Assembly (NCBI GenBank): GCA_000482145.1
Contig: AUXH01000553.1
Location: 1 to 12,797 of the forward strand
DNA from: Strigomonas culicis
Taxonomy: Eukaryota > Euglenozoa > Kinetoplastea > Trypanosomatida > Trypanosomatidae
Direction of reading: 5' to 3'
Length of the DNA: 12,797 nt
The notes beneath the pieces were generated by a model. The model searched no databases. It was given only the letters and a program-made list of their open reading frames with translations, and was not told where the DNA came from. The position numbers and the translations under genes were made by a program. Below, one piece after another: positions 1 through 7,370 of the stretch (position 1 is the stretch's first letter; each line of letters opens with the position of its first letter).

Positions 1-33
1 GCCGCGCCAAACGAACATCAAGCACCGCTTTCC

Positions 34-48
34 GGGGGGGGGGGGGGG
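34..48 (+). repeat. 15-nt poly-G run
   Basis: An uninterrupted run of 15 G residues, followed five bases later by the hairpin at 54-70. Homopolymers of this length are prone to length error in sequencing, so the exact count is uncertain. Confidence 0.9.
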
Positions 49-53
49 CGAAG

Positions 54-70
54 CGCCCGCCCAGCGGGCG
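54..70. repeat. perfect GC-rich inverted repeat (hairpin)
   Basis: The 7-nt arms CGCCCGC (54-60) and GCGGGCG (64-70) are exact reverse complements around the loop CCA. With only G-C pairs it would be very stable, but in DNA of this composition such a stem can arise by chance. No U-tract follows and there is no upstream gene, so it is not called a terminator. Confidence 0.6.
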
Positions 71-174
71 GGGCCTCGCAGAAGAAACCAAGGGAAAACC
101 CGACGAGGAGATAATGCCCCCTGCCCGCGCTCGGCGCCCTCGGGAAAACGGGAGGGGTGTCCGCGGGCGGCCCC

Positions 175-202
175 GGGCCGGGGGGCGGGGGATTCGCAGG
201 GG
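175..202 (+). other. putative G-quadruplex motif
   Basis: Four G runs of at least three bases (175-177, 180-185, 187-191, 199-202) are separated by loops of 2, 1 and 7 bases, matching the usual G3+N1-7 pattern. This is a pattern match only. Confidence 0.45.
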
Positions 203-222
203 CGCCTCGCAACAAGCGCATG

Positions 223-235
223 CCCCCCCCCCCCC
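223..235 (+). repeat. 13-nt poly-C run
   Basis: An uninterrupted run of 13 C residues, the strand complement of the poly-G run at 34-48. The pair of oppositely oriented homopolymers about 190 bp apart lies wholly inside the GC-rich block. Confidence 0.9.
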
Positions 236-460
236 GGCCCTTACCAAAACGGCGGCCCACCACACCGCGTGCGCCCTGGCCAAATGCGCCCCCGCGGCGA
301 TCACACGCAGCGCGGGTGTTCTTCGCGCAACAAGTCTTTTGACCACAATAGAATTCCGTTTTTCTTTTTTACTCGTATGCCAGGGTCATCGCCCTTGATG
401 TTATTGTAAAAATATGCTTGTTTCTGCGACTTTTGTGTATTATATATTCTGGAAATAATT

Positions 461-483
461 CTCTCTTTGGTCTTCTTTACAAG
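461..483 (+). promoter_or_regulatory. candidate trans-splice acceptor for the 541 gene
   Basis: A pyrimidine-rich stretch (461-479) ends in ACAAG, with the AG at 482-483. Use of this AG would give a 57-nt 5' untranslated region. A later AG at 537-538, after the tract at 515-533, would leave only two bases before the ATG and is less likely. Confidence 0.5.
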
Positions 484-540
484 AAGTTATTATTAACAGC
501 AGTATAAATCCTTCGCATTTTTTCATTGACTTTGCTAGCA

Positions 541-1089
541 ATGGGAGGCAATAAGTCAAAGGAAGTGTCTCCCGCGACACATATTCCGTCATATGAAGAT
601 AATAAGCCTGAGTCCACGAACATTGAAGATCTTGTTAATAGCGGTAGATACAAGGTTGCGGACCCTAAGACTTTGCAGATGATGAAACAAATTCAGGGCG
701 ATTCGCGCGACGTGAATAAGATGTATCCAGATTCTGAGGTTAAGGATATGAAGCAGTACATCATTGAGCAAGAAGGCCTCGATATCGGTCAGGCCAGGAG
801 GAAAGCACTGGCACAGCAGTGGCGTTTCTTTTTATCGTGTGAACCTCTACAGCGAGGCCTCGACGCAGGTATTATTCTTGGAAGCTTCGCTGCTGCCTTT
901 TCAGCCTATAGGAATCCCAAGAATCGAATTCCCATCAAGATCGCATTTGTTTTTCTGGGCGGGTTTTCCGTCGGTATGTTCTCTGTTCCCTTGTTGGTTA
1001 TCACAGCTGACAGTTACAATGCTCAGCGCATCAAAAAACTGGAAAAGGAACTGTTTGATAAGCAGCGTTCTGAATTCTATAAGAAATAG
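541..1089 (+). CDS. putative N-myristoylated two-helix membrane protein, function unknown
   Basis: The protein is 182 aa. I chose the ATG at 541 because the open frame upstream offers only a TTG at 526, which is not a normal eukaryotic start. The ATG also exposes MGGNKSK: Gly at position 2, Ser at 6 and Lys at 7 are the classic N-myristoylation signature. Residues 3-105 are soluble, charged and probably helical. Two hydrophobic segments follow (about 106-122 and 133-155), joined by a basic loop at about 124-132 (RNPKNRIP). The C-terminus (160-182) is a charged helix rich in Lys and Glu. Myristate plus two close helices suggests membrane attachment with both ends on the cytosolic face. I do not recognise a named family; it resembles the conserved hypothetical proteins common in trypanosomatids. 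It is the first gene after the GC-rich block. Confidence 0.85.
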   Translation: MGGNKSKEVSPATHIPSYEDNKPESTNIEDLVNSGRYKVADPKTLQMMKQIQGDSRDVNKMYPDSEVKDMKQYIIEQEGLDIGQARRKALAQQWRFFLSCEPLQRGLDAGIILGSFAAAFSAYRNPKNRIPIKIAFVFLGGFSVGMFSVPLLVITADSYNAQRIKKLEKELFDKQRSEFYKK

Positions 1090-1450
1090 CGCCTTCTGCA
1101 TGAATCAACAGATTTCCCTCTACAAAACTATGATTGCAAGGATAACACCTTGTTTACTCTTCACAATTTTTCTGTCAGATCTATCGTTTCATTATTCACC
1201 TTTCTTTTTATGTTGTAATTATGAGGTTAAACTTCTTGAGATAATAGGACTATTTGCATGGAACAGTAATGTGTGTTTCATAGTTACAAAGAGGTCGAAT
1301 ATATATTTATATCAGAAATAAGATTCAATTGATTACATGTTAAATATATATATAGTATTTAATCAAATATTTTGTTGCAGTTCTTGGTTTAGGAGCATTG
1401 TCATCTTTTTTATAAAAGAATACAACTTCTCTACCCGGTAAATTGATTAT

Positions 1451-1489
1451 TTCTTTCCTCTTCCTTTTCTCTTCAACGATAACAACAAG
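1451..1489 (+). promoter_or_regulatory. candidate polypyrimidine tract and trans-splice acceptor for the 1746 gene
   Basis: A 25-nt, almost pure pyrimidine tract (1451-1475) is followed by the first AG at 1488-1489. Use of this site would give a 5' UTR of about 256 nt that contains no ATG, consistent with initiation at 1746. A weaker alternative AG lies at 1714-1715. Confidence 0.55.
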
Positions 1490-1656
1490 GAATAATAAAC
1501 ATTTGTTTTTTTATTATTATTATTTGTGTCACAGTTGTTGACATCTGCATTGGTTTCAGTATTTGCTGTATTAGAGATTATATATACATCTATAAATTAT
1601 TGCAACTTATTTTGCACATAATTATAAAAGAAAGAATAATATAGTATTTACGTACA

Positions 1657-1680
1657 TTTATTATTATTATTATTATTATT
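1657..1680 (+). repeat. TTA/ATT trinucleotide microsatellite
   Basis: About eight copies of TTA lie in the presumed 5' UTR of the coiled-coil gene. A similar run occurs at 1511-1525, and a longer one downstream of the last gene (12404-12430). Confidence 0.9.
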
Positions 1681-1745
1681 GTTGTCATCATTTTATAATT
1701 GTTGTTGCTATTAAAGACGGGACGCACCGCTTTAACGTGGTGAGA

Positions 1746-3710
1746 ATGGATACACAAATTATAGTCGATCGGGGTTCATCAAGAGATGCGTTGAATCACA
1801 CGACGGATACGTACGTGGCTCACTTACTAGCACAAATTGACTTTTTACACAACGAGATTGACCGTCTTGAGTCTCTGCTTGCTTCTTCTCGCACGAAAGG
1901 TAACAAAGAGCATGCACGCACTGTGGAACACTACGAGAGCTTGGTGGTGCAGAAAAATGCAGAAGTGTCCACTCTTCGTGCCAAGCTGTCAGCAAAAAGT
2001 GACACTGATGCTCTTGCTCGGTGTTCCACTTTAGAAAAGCAATTAGCTGCAGCGAACTCTGAAAAGAATGTTGCCATCATGGAAAAAAATGAGCTGAAAG
2101 CCAAAGCTCGAAAATTGGAGGCGGACTTGAAGTCCAAGACGAGTTTGTTGAAGGCACAAGCAAACTCTCGTACCGAAACAAGTGAAGAAGCGGAAGCACT
2201 GCAAAATGATAATTCGCAGTTGCTGGGGCAACTCAAGCAACTTGCTGATGAAAACAGGCTGTTGCGCACAGAATTGCATGAGGAAAAGGAGCGGAGCACT
2301 CAAGAAAAAAGGACTGTCAGTATTGGAGTGCAAGCAATAGACCTCTCCGCCATAACAGCAGTGCCAATGTCGACACAGACAGAGAAGGTTGTTTCTTTTA
2401 CGTGCGACAAGGAGTGCCAAGTGGATTCTGTCATTCACTTCACACAAACGAAGGAGCAATCAGTATTCACTTTAACGCAGCTGTTGGAAGAAAAAACACA
2501 GGAGTGTGACTCTCTGCGCTCCACACTTGAGGATATGAAAGCAGTACAAGAAGATACTCTGCAAATGCTGGATACCACAAAGAAGAGGTTATCTGAAGAA
2601 GTTCAAAATTTCCAATTGTCTTCAGATGACACTGAAAAACTAACACTTCAAATCCGCTCATTACAGCAAAAGCTCAGTAAACAGACTGCAACGGAACGCG
2701 AGCTGTTGAGTCGCATCGCACTGCTCGAAGAGTCGCGGCAGCAACTACAAAAGGAAGCTATTCATATTGAAAATGAAAAACGAACTTGGCAAACCCAAAT
2801 TCACCAAACAGAAAGTGATATCGAGCAGCTTGTCGCCAACAAGAATTACTGCAATCAGCAGTTGAGTCTCATGTCAAACGAAAACGAGAACTTGCGCGCT
2901 GAAGTGCAAAAGCTCCTTCAACGAGAGGCCCAGCTTGCTTTCACCTTAAAGGCTAAGGACGCTGAACTACATGAAATAATCAAGGCTTACCAAAATGCAT
3001 CCAAAGAGAATGATGTCATGAATGAAAACCAGAGGTTTCTTGAAAGAGAATTGGACAACATACGCGCAACCTTGGCGTCGAAAGAGGAAGGAATCATTTA
3101 TCTGCAGGAGCAGCTCAGCTCCCTCCACCAGAGAGAACAACAGCTCGTGCTTGACCTGCAAACATACGAGTACGAAAACGATCAACTAAATCGACGGATA
3201 CTACAAAATGATTGTGCAGCTACACAGATTGATGCCCGATGCAATGAACTTCAGCAGATATTGTTCGCAAAAGATCAAGCACTGGAGGAGCTTCACCAAA
3301 ACCTTTCCGAACTAAGCAAGCAAGTAGTCATAAAGGAAAATGAAAGCCAGCTTTTGCGTCGACGAGGAGAAGCACTTGAGAACGACGTGGGCCAGCTTCA
3401 ATCTCTCGTTGCAAGAGAACGAGAAAGGACAAGGAATCTTGAGGATTGTAATGCACGCCTCACCACACTAGACGTCTTAACGACACAAGAAAGCGAAATA
3501 CAATCGTCCTTAAAGAGAGAGTGCGCCGTTTTGCGCGACAAAACCATGCAGTTAGAAAAAAAATTGTTCATAGAGAGTGAAAAACGGAATGACGCTCAAG
3601 TCGCATTACAAGAACAGAAGAAGAAGCTGAAGGAAGCTATAGAAGCAAGAGACCGTCTTCAGCAAATTGTGTTGGATCAGAATACCACGCTGTCCAATCT
3701 TGCAAAATAG
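1746..3710 (+). CDS. coiled-coil protein with a cluster of LC8-type motifs, probably cytoskeletal
   Basis: The protein is 654 aa. The first in-frame ATG is at 1746; the upstream GTG codons at 1737 and 1740 are not expected starts. Nearly the whole chain is Leu/Glu/Gln/Lys-rich with heptad-like spacing: a first coiled coil at about 25-185 and a second from about 240 to 650. Between them is a helix-poor linker (about 190-237) containing GVQA, STQTE, ECQVD and FTQTK, which look like binding motifs for the dynein light chain LC8. There is no signal peptide or membrane segment. The N-terminal helix (22-46) begins with a Tyr-Val-Ala-His stretch that may be a conserved cap. Architecture suggests a structural protein of basal body, flagellum or other cytoskeleton. 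Similarity to centriolar coiled-coil proteins is only general, so I give no family name. Confidence 0.88.
   Translation: MDTQIIVDRGSSRDALNHTTDTYVAHLLAQIDFLHNEIDRLESLLASSRTKGNKEHARTVEHYESLVVQKNAEVSTLRAKLSAKSDTDALARCSTLEKQLAAANSEKNVAIMEKNELKAKARKLEADLKSKTSLLKAQANSRTETSEEAEALQNDNSQLLGQLKQLADENRLLRTELHEEKERSTQEKRTVSIGVQAIDLSAITAVPMSTQTEKVVSFTCDKECQVDSVIHFTQTKEQSVFTLTQLLEEKTQECDSLRSTLEDMKAVQEDTLQMLDTTKKRLSEEVQNFQLSSDDTEKLTLQIRSLQQKLSKQTATERELLSRIALLEESRQQLQKEAIHIENEKRTWQTQIHQTESDIEQLVANKNYCNQQLSLMSNENENLRAEVQKLLQREAQLAFTLKAKDAELHEIIKAYQNASKENDVMNENQRFLERELDNIRATLASKEEGIIYLQEQLSSLHQREQQLVLDLQTYEYENDQLNRRILQNDCAATQIDARCNELQQILFAKDQALEELHQNLSELSKQVVIKENESQLLRRRGEALENDVGQLQSLVARERERTRNLEDCNARLTTLDVLTTQESEIQSSLKRECAVLRDKTMQLEKKLFIESEKRNDAQVALQEQKKKLKEAIEARDRLQQIVLDQNTTLSNLAK
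2316..2456 (+). other. putative multivalent LC8-binding linker inside the coiled-coil gene
   Basis: Residues 191-237 contain four short motifs centred on Gln196 (IGVQA), Gln211 (STQTE), Gln225 (ECQVD) and Gln234 (FTQTK). TQT and GIQVD/TQV types are the known recognition cores of dynein light chain LC8. The spacing of 15, 14 and 9 residues resembles the ladders seen in multivalent LC8 partners. The segment lacks heptads and separates two long coiled coils. Binding is inferred, not shown. Confidence 0.45.
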
Positions 3711-4089
3711 ATAGAGTTGACGATGTGTTAATACATATAGCATATGCTGCAGTATAGATAGTTTGATTATACTAGAGTAAGTTAGAAAATAGATCTCGTT
3801 CTCTCCTCTCTTTTATGTTTGTTCTTTAGAATACATGCCACACGTGTATCTGTACGCACAAGTACGGTTTTTTTTTTCTATATTGTCGTTTACTGGTTCT
3901 ATGTACTCAAGTATTATTTCTGTTGGTGACGTTACTTGTATGTAAACATTGTTTTGCATGTTGTGTTTGCTCCTTTTTTCTATTATCACTCTTTTTTTTT
4001 CATGTTAGTTTTCTATAATTGTTTTTGTTGTAAGTAGCATAGTTATCGCTGAGAAAGAAACAAAGAAAAGCATCAACAGTACTCATATA
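3711..4089. other. AT-rich intergenic region
   Basis: This 379-nt stretch shows no open frame of interest. It contains three pyrimidine-rich blocks (around 3866-3878, 3970-3980 and 3988-4001), as expected for a polyadenylation and trans-splicing region between two genes of one polycistron. Confidence 0.65.
3988..4008 (+). promoter_or_regulatory. candidate trans-splice acceptor for the 4090 gene
   Basis: The tract ending in a T run at 3992-4000 is followed by CATGTTAG, with the AG at 4007-4008. Splicing here removes the upstream ATG at 4002 and gives an 81-nt 5' UTR without ATG. An alternative AG lies at 4033-4034. Confidence 0.55.
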
Positions 4090-5049
4090 ATGCCTTCACT
4101 TAAAGAGTATGGACATGCCATTTTCATGTTCACCATTTCGTCAGTGGGCATGATGATGACTAATAAACTGGCTGTGTCGGCCTTTCCACTCCCTTGTTCC
4201 TTGGTGTTCATTCAAAATATTGCAACACTTGCCATTCTATCGCTGTTCGCTAGACAGATTTCAGGCATTAATAAGCAAGTGTTGATCAACTGGATCCCCA
4301 TCGCCCTTCTTTTCAGTGTCATGCTCTTTACAAGTCTCAAAAGCTTTGTGTACGTAAACGTGTCTACAGTAGTGATTATGCGGAATATTGGTTCTATTAT
4401 CACCACTGTGGTTGAGTACGTTGTTCGAGGAGAAAAGGTAAACACGGAAATCGTTTTATCAGAGCTGGCCATCGCTGGGGGAGCCTATCTGTACGGGTAC
4501 CAAAACGCCTCATTGAACTGGATAGGCTTTTTCTGGGTTATGATCAACGTTATTGCACAAGTGGCATACGGAGTGACGCTAAAACACTATATGGCCTCAA
4601 AGACTCACTTTGCTTCAATGACGAAGTACACCATGTCCCTGCTAAATAATGCATTATGTTTACCGTGTATTTTATTCCTCATTCTCGTGCAGGAATTCGG
4701 TAGTTTGGGCTCCAACGTTATGAAAGTGGATTTCATGGGGTTTTTCTGGATCGCACTAACGTGTGTCATTGGTTTTCTTATCTCTACGTCAGGGTTCGGC
4801 CTGCAGAAACTGGTGTCGGCCACCACGTTTTTGGTCGTCAACAATTTGGTGAAGTTCTTCAATATATTTTTAGGTTTTGTTTTCCTTGGGGACCAAATGG
4901 GATTGTATGATGGCATTGGTTGCTTTGTGGCGTTGAGTGCGGGTGCCTGGTATTCCTCTGCAATTTATAATTTTCAGCAAGCTGCATCTCACCACAGCGA
5001 AGTTAGGGTAAAGACAGTGGTCAAGGAAACGGAAAATGATGCGCCTTAG
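4090..5049 (+). CDS. nucleotide-sugar transporter-like protein (DMT superfamily, GDP-mannose-transporter-like fold)
   Basis: The protein is 319 aa with about ten hydrophobic segments (roughly 8-30, 34-54, 69-89, 93-111, 121-138, 141-160, 180-201, 214-235, 244-266 and 272-293) and a short charged cytosolic tail. This is the usual size and topology of Golgi/ER nucleotide-sugar antiporters of the drug/metabolite transporter superfamily, which import an activated sugar in exchange for the nucleoside monophosphate. Several positions recall GDP-mannose transporters such as yeast Vrg4. These are a Val-Ser-Thr-Val followed by Met-Arg-Asn around 91-99, a Phe-Trp-Val-Met-x-Asn around 148-153, and an Asn-Asn-x-x-x-x-Pro around 186-192. 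However, the GALNK substrate motif expected near TM9 reads VVNNLVK here (249-255). The substrate is therefore unassigned. The ATG at 4090 directly precedes the first helix and is well supported. Confidence 0.85.
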   Translation: MPSLKEYGHAIFMFTISSVGMMMTNKLAVSAFPLPCSLVFIQNIATLAILSLFARQISGINKQVLINWIPIALLFSVMLFTSLKSFVYVNVSTVVIMRNIGSIITTVVEYVVRGEKVNTEIVLSELAIAGGAYLYGYQNASLNWIGFFWVMINVIAQVAYGVTLKHYMASKTHFASMTKYTMSLLNNALCLPCILFLILVQEFGSLGSNVMKVDFMGFFWIALTCVIGFLISTSGFGLQKLVSATTFLVVNNLVKFFNIFLGFVFLGDQMGLYDGIGCFVALSAGAWYSSAIYNFQQAASHHSEVRVKTVVKETENDAP

Positions 5050-5190
5050 AGATGTTTCATAATAGAGGTTCTTTTTTTCCCCCTTTTTTTCTCTCTTCTT
5101 CTTTGTTGAAAGCATAAGAAGAATTCCAGCATGTAATACGTATGACTGCAGATGGTATTTTGAACCTGGTAAGCTGTGCGTGCCCTCAGT

Positions 5191-5269
5191 GACTCTACTC
5201 TCTTTTTTTTTCTTTCTCTTCTCTTGTCTTTATCTTTTGGTTGTTGTTGTTGTTGTCATTCGGATGCAG
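5191..5269 (+). promoter_or_regulatory. polypyrimidine tract and trans-splice acceptor for the 5289 gene
   Basis: A long pyrimidine-rich stretch (5198-5238) followed by a TTG repeat (5240-5256) leads to the first AG at 5268-5269. Splicing there would give a 19-nt 5' UTR. It would also split the ATG at 5264 from the message, removing an otherwise out-of-frame six-codon upstream ORF (5264-5284). This supports the start at 5289. Confidence 0.6.
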
Positions 5270-5288
5270 CTTGTTTTCCGATAGGATC

Positions 5289-5810
5289 ATGAACTCCATT
5301 TACTCAGTTGAACAAGTAAACATTCCTCCTGAGCTGGGGACTATTCTAAAGCAATATACGAAAGCTGTAATCCGGGACAAACCTAACAATGTCTATAAGT
5401 ACAGTGCCAATTTCTTTGCCATGCTAAGCGGAAAGCCTATTCCATTTGAGCAAGACGGCGAGCCGGAAGGAGGGACTTTTGATGGTAAATCTATCTTCTC
5501 AAAGAATGATATCGGAAATGAAAAAGAACATCCCGAGAATGCGACTGATCACGGCGACACAGTAGAAGTGTCGGAGGAGGATGCAGTCAACCTCATTTTT
5601 GCGCGATATGGCGAAAACAATGATGGCAACATCCCAATTAAAGAGCTTCCTGCCTTGTTGGAAGACATAAAAAATGTGCTAGGACTAGGCAATGATGACT
5701 TGCCGCGCGCAGAAGAGCTGTTACCGGTGCTGAACGTATCTTCTGAAGGTGATATTCCTGTGGAAGAGATAAAGCAGTTACTCTTTGAAACAGCAGGGGA
5801 AGACGAGTAG
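5289..5810 (+). CDS. RIIa-domain and EF-hand-like protein, radial spoke RSP7/RSP11-like
   Basis: The protein is 173 aa from the first usable ATG. Residues about 10-48 form an RIIa dimerisation/docking domain: an Ile-Pro-Pro-Glu-Leu start, then Leu-Lys-Gln-Tyr-Thr-Lys-Ala and Ile-Arg, and a hydrophobic second helix. This closely follows the ropporin/RSP11/SPA17 pattern rather than protein kinase A itself. An acidic linker (50-95) follows. The C-terminal half has two EF-hand-like units. The first loop (108-119) has Asn110, Asp112, Gly113, Ile115 and Glu119 but Gly at the first ligand position. The second (149-160) has Asn149, Glu153, Gly154, Ile156 and Glu160. Both look degenerate, so calcium binding is uncertain. 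Chlamydomonas RSP7 combines RIIa and EF-hands; RSP11 has RIIa alone. I infer an axonemal radial-spoke or related docking role. There is no signal peptide. Confidence 0.85.
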   Translation: MNSIYSVEQVNIPPELGTILKQYTKAVIRDKPNNVYKYSANFFAMLSGKPIPFEQDGEPEGGTFDGKSIFSKNDIGNEKEHPENATDHGDTVEVSEEDAVNLIFARYGENNDGNIPIKELPALLEDIKNVLGLGNDDLPRAEELLPVLNVSSEGDIPVEEIKQLLFETAGEDE

Positions 5811-5943
5811 TTTCCTTTCTTGTTATCCTCCTTTTTTTTTTGTGTTTTTGTTATTATGTAATTGCTGGATGTAATGTAGAGAAGCTTCATCATGCACATA
5901 TGCATGTCACTGTTAAAATGAATTCTTCAAAAAAAAAACGCAG

Positions 5944-5962
5944 ATATATATATATATATATA
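5944..5962 (+). repeat. AT dinucleotide microsatellite
   Basis: A 19-nt alternating A/T run, followed by TACATACATATG, lies between the RIIa and LRR genes. In the upstream extension of the LRR frame it would encode an unlikely Tyr-Ile repeat, which argues against a start before it. Confidence 0.9.
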
Positions 5963-6027
5963 CATACATATGTGTATAGATTATCTTCAAATACTGTTAG
6001 AAAAACGTGTGCTCACTGTCAACCATG

Positions 6028-6064
6028 CCACTCTTCTCTCCAACCACGTTCTGGCAATACTCAG
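6028..6064 (+). promoter_or_regulatory. candidate trans-splice acceptor for the 6071 gene
   Basis: A short pyrimidine-rich block (6031-6041) is followed by the AG at 6063-6064, leaving six bases before the ATG. A stronger tract lies farther up (5812-5850), with an AG at 5878-5879. Its use would leave several upstream ATGs in the leader, so the near site is preferred with modest confidence. Confidence 0.4.
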
Positions 6065-6070
6065 ATCAGA

Positions 6071-7081
6071 ATGCCACCTAAACCTGCTAAGTCGAAAGAG
6101 ACTGTCATTTCGGTTGCCCAAGAGCTTCATGTGGATACCGACTTAAGACGGCTGGCAGAGGCATGCTTGACGTTAGGTCCACCACTGGAACTGTTTACGA
6201 AGCGAGTGAAAGCAGAGCTGGTCCGTGTAAAAGACGGAGAGCAAAACGGAATTCCTCAGATTGCACTCCTTATTGCTGAAGCCCTTTCGTTTGACGCTAC
6301 AAAGCATCTGCTTACTGCGGTACTTCCACTGTACCCCTACTTTCGGAAGTTGCTGCTCCCCTGCTGTGCTATAGGGGACGATGGTGTGCTTCTTCTTCAA
6401 GATTTTATAAAGGCATACAAGCCACCTCCAATGCAAAACCCATTTGGTATTGAGCATCTGGACCTCTCCAGCTGTTGCATTTCCGCGAAAGGGTGTATCT
6501 ATCTAGGAAAAATACTCGGCGAAAACAGCTCCTTGAAGACGCTCAAGCTGGACTTTAACAAGATAGGAGACAGTGGCATGGCACACTTGAACAACGGTCT
6601 CAAGTGGAACTCTACGCTGCAGGAGTTATCCATGCAATACTGTGGTATCACTGCCGAAGGAGCATCATACCTCTCCTACGTGATTAAAAGCACGAATGTA
6701 AAGGAATTGTCCCTTCGGGGTAATCCACTTGGAGATGAGGGGGCCGTGCTAGTTGGTCGCGCCCTGATGGTCGGCACCTCTATCGAGAGCATTGACTTGG
6801 CTGATACTGGCTTTGGTGAAAAAGCTGAGGCTACCATGATGCTTGCCGAAGGTCTGGAGAAGAGCGAATCGATTCAGAAGGCCGATCTTGATTTTAATAC
6901 AATTAGCGCCACTGGTGCACAGGCCATTTTGCATGCTGTCGTCAATAACTCTCAAATTGTGAGTCTAGTTGTAAGTGAACGCATAGACGCCGCAACGTAC
7001 ACAGCTATATTAGATGCACTCAAAACTAACGTCGCAAGCGCAAAGAAAAAGAATGGCAAAAAGAAATCAAAAAAGAAGTAG
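6071..7081 (+). CDS. leucine-rich-repeat protein with lysine-rich tail
   Basis: The protein is 336 aa. The frame is open back to 5840, but the upstream part crosses an A run and a TA microsatellite and encodes Lys/Tyr/Ile-rich nonsense, so the ATG at 6071 (MPPKPAKSK) is chosen. Residues 1-90 are a helical N-terminal region. From about 92 to 300 there are ribonuclease-inhibitor-type repeats of roughly 27-30 residues. These begin near 128 (IEHLDLSSC), 155 (LKTLKLDFN), 183 (LQELSMQYC), 210 (VKELSLRGN), 238 (IESIDLADT) and 268 (IQKADLDFN), each followed by a Gly-x-Ala/Gly helix. The last 12 residues are mostly Lys. Such LRR proteins act as protein-binding scaffolds; in flagellates many are axonemal. 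No catalytic domain, signal peptide or membrane segment is seen. The precise role is unknown. Confidence 0.88.
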   Translation: MPPKPAKSKETVISVAQELHVDTDLRRLAEACLTLGPPLELFTKRVKAELVRVKDGEQNGIPQIALLIAEALSFDATKHLLTAVLPLYPYFRKLLLPCCAIGDDGVLLLQDFIKAYKPPPMQNPFGIEHLDLSSCCISAKGCIYLGKILGENSSLKTLKLDFNKIGDSGMAHLNNGLKWNSTLQELSMQYCGITAEGASYLSYVIKSTNVKELSLRGNPLGDEGAVLVGRALMVGTSIESIDLADTGFGEKAEATMMLAEGLEKSESIQKADLDFNTISATGAQAILHAVVNNSQIVSLVVSERIDAATYTAILDALKTNVASAKKKNGKKKSKKK

Positions 7082-7102
7082 TTGACAGAAATGCGTGAAA
7101 AG

Positions 7103-7108
<6 letters not shown>

Positions 7109-7138
<30 letters not shown>
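7109..7138 (+). repeat. GA dinucleotide microsatellite
   Basis: About 15 copies of GA in the 3' UTR just after the LRR gene. It is the reverse complement of the TC repeat at the end of the window (12757-12797). Confidence 0.92.
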
Positions 7139-7142
<4 letters not shown>

Positions 7143-7370
7143 AACAGTACATGTATCATACACTATCCGCTGTCACGGTGTGGTAAATCAATAACGGTGC
7201 GGGTATTAAGAGCTGCAATGTAAAGAAGCCAATGAAGAAGTACAGAGAAGTAAACACATAATGAGCGTCCTTCAACGTATTTGCTGACTACTAAAGAGGA
7301 TCATCCTATTTATACCAGTGCTTTTACAAGATTGCCTATTTTGCTTCATTTACTTTTGCATTCCACACTC

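Larger units (their letters stand above)
1..330. other. GC-rich gene-free segment with G and C homopolymers
   Basis: By hand count about 74% of positions 1-330 are G or C, against an AT-rich remainder; the change is abrupt near 330-350. The segment holds a 15-nt G run (34-48), a 13-nt C run (223-235) and a perfect 7-bp stem with a 3-nt loop (54-60 with 64-70). It also has a set of G runs at 175-177, 180-185, 187-191 and 199-202 that fits a G-quadruplex pattern. The open frames here encode only low-complexity Arg/Pro/Gly/Ala sequence. G-tracts have been reported near transcription start regions in Leishmania and T. brucei, so this could lie at the start of the polycistronic unit. A chimeric assembly join is the main alternative. 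Confidence 0.55.
1090..1745. other. AT-rich intergenic region with microsatellites
   Basis: This 656-nt stretch has no convincing gene; the + frame open to 1321 is read-through of an out-of-frame shadow. It should hold the 3' UTR of the upstream gene and the 5' UTR of the next. Notable content: a long pyrimidine tract at 1451-1475, TTA runs at 1511-1525 and 1657-1680, and a complete absence of ATG between 1490 and the start at 1746. Confidence 0.7.

Noticed and set aside
18..263. Minus-strand 81-codon open frame in the GC-rich block
   Set aside because: It starts at GTG, is Pro/Gly/Arg low-complexity, and derives from the poly-C and poly-G runs; stops are rare in such DNA by chance.
114..398. 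Plus-strand 94-codon frame starting at ATG 114
   Set aside because: Arg/Ala/Pro-rich with no domain pattern, and it crosses the sharp composition boundary; most likely fortuitous.
526..540. TTG start extending the first gene by five residues
   Set aside because: TTG is not a usual eukaryotic start, and the ATG at 541 gives a clean myristoylation signature.
764..1321. 185-codon plus-strand frame overlapping the end of the first gene
   Set aside because: Its first half is a shadow of the real gene and its second half is untranslated AT-rich DNA coding Ser/Phe/Leu filler.
5264..5284. Six-codon upstream ORF before the RIIa gene
   Set aside because: The likely splice acceptor AG at 5268-5269 lies inside it, so the ATG would not be in the mature message.
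5840..6070. N-terminal extension of the LRR frame
   Set aside because: It begins at TTG and translates an A run and the AT microsatellite; a start at 5900 would give an implausible Tyr-Ile repeat.
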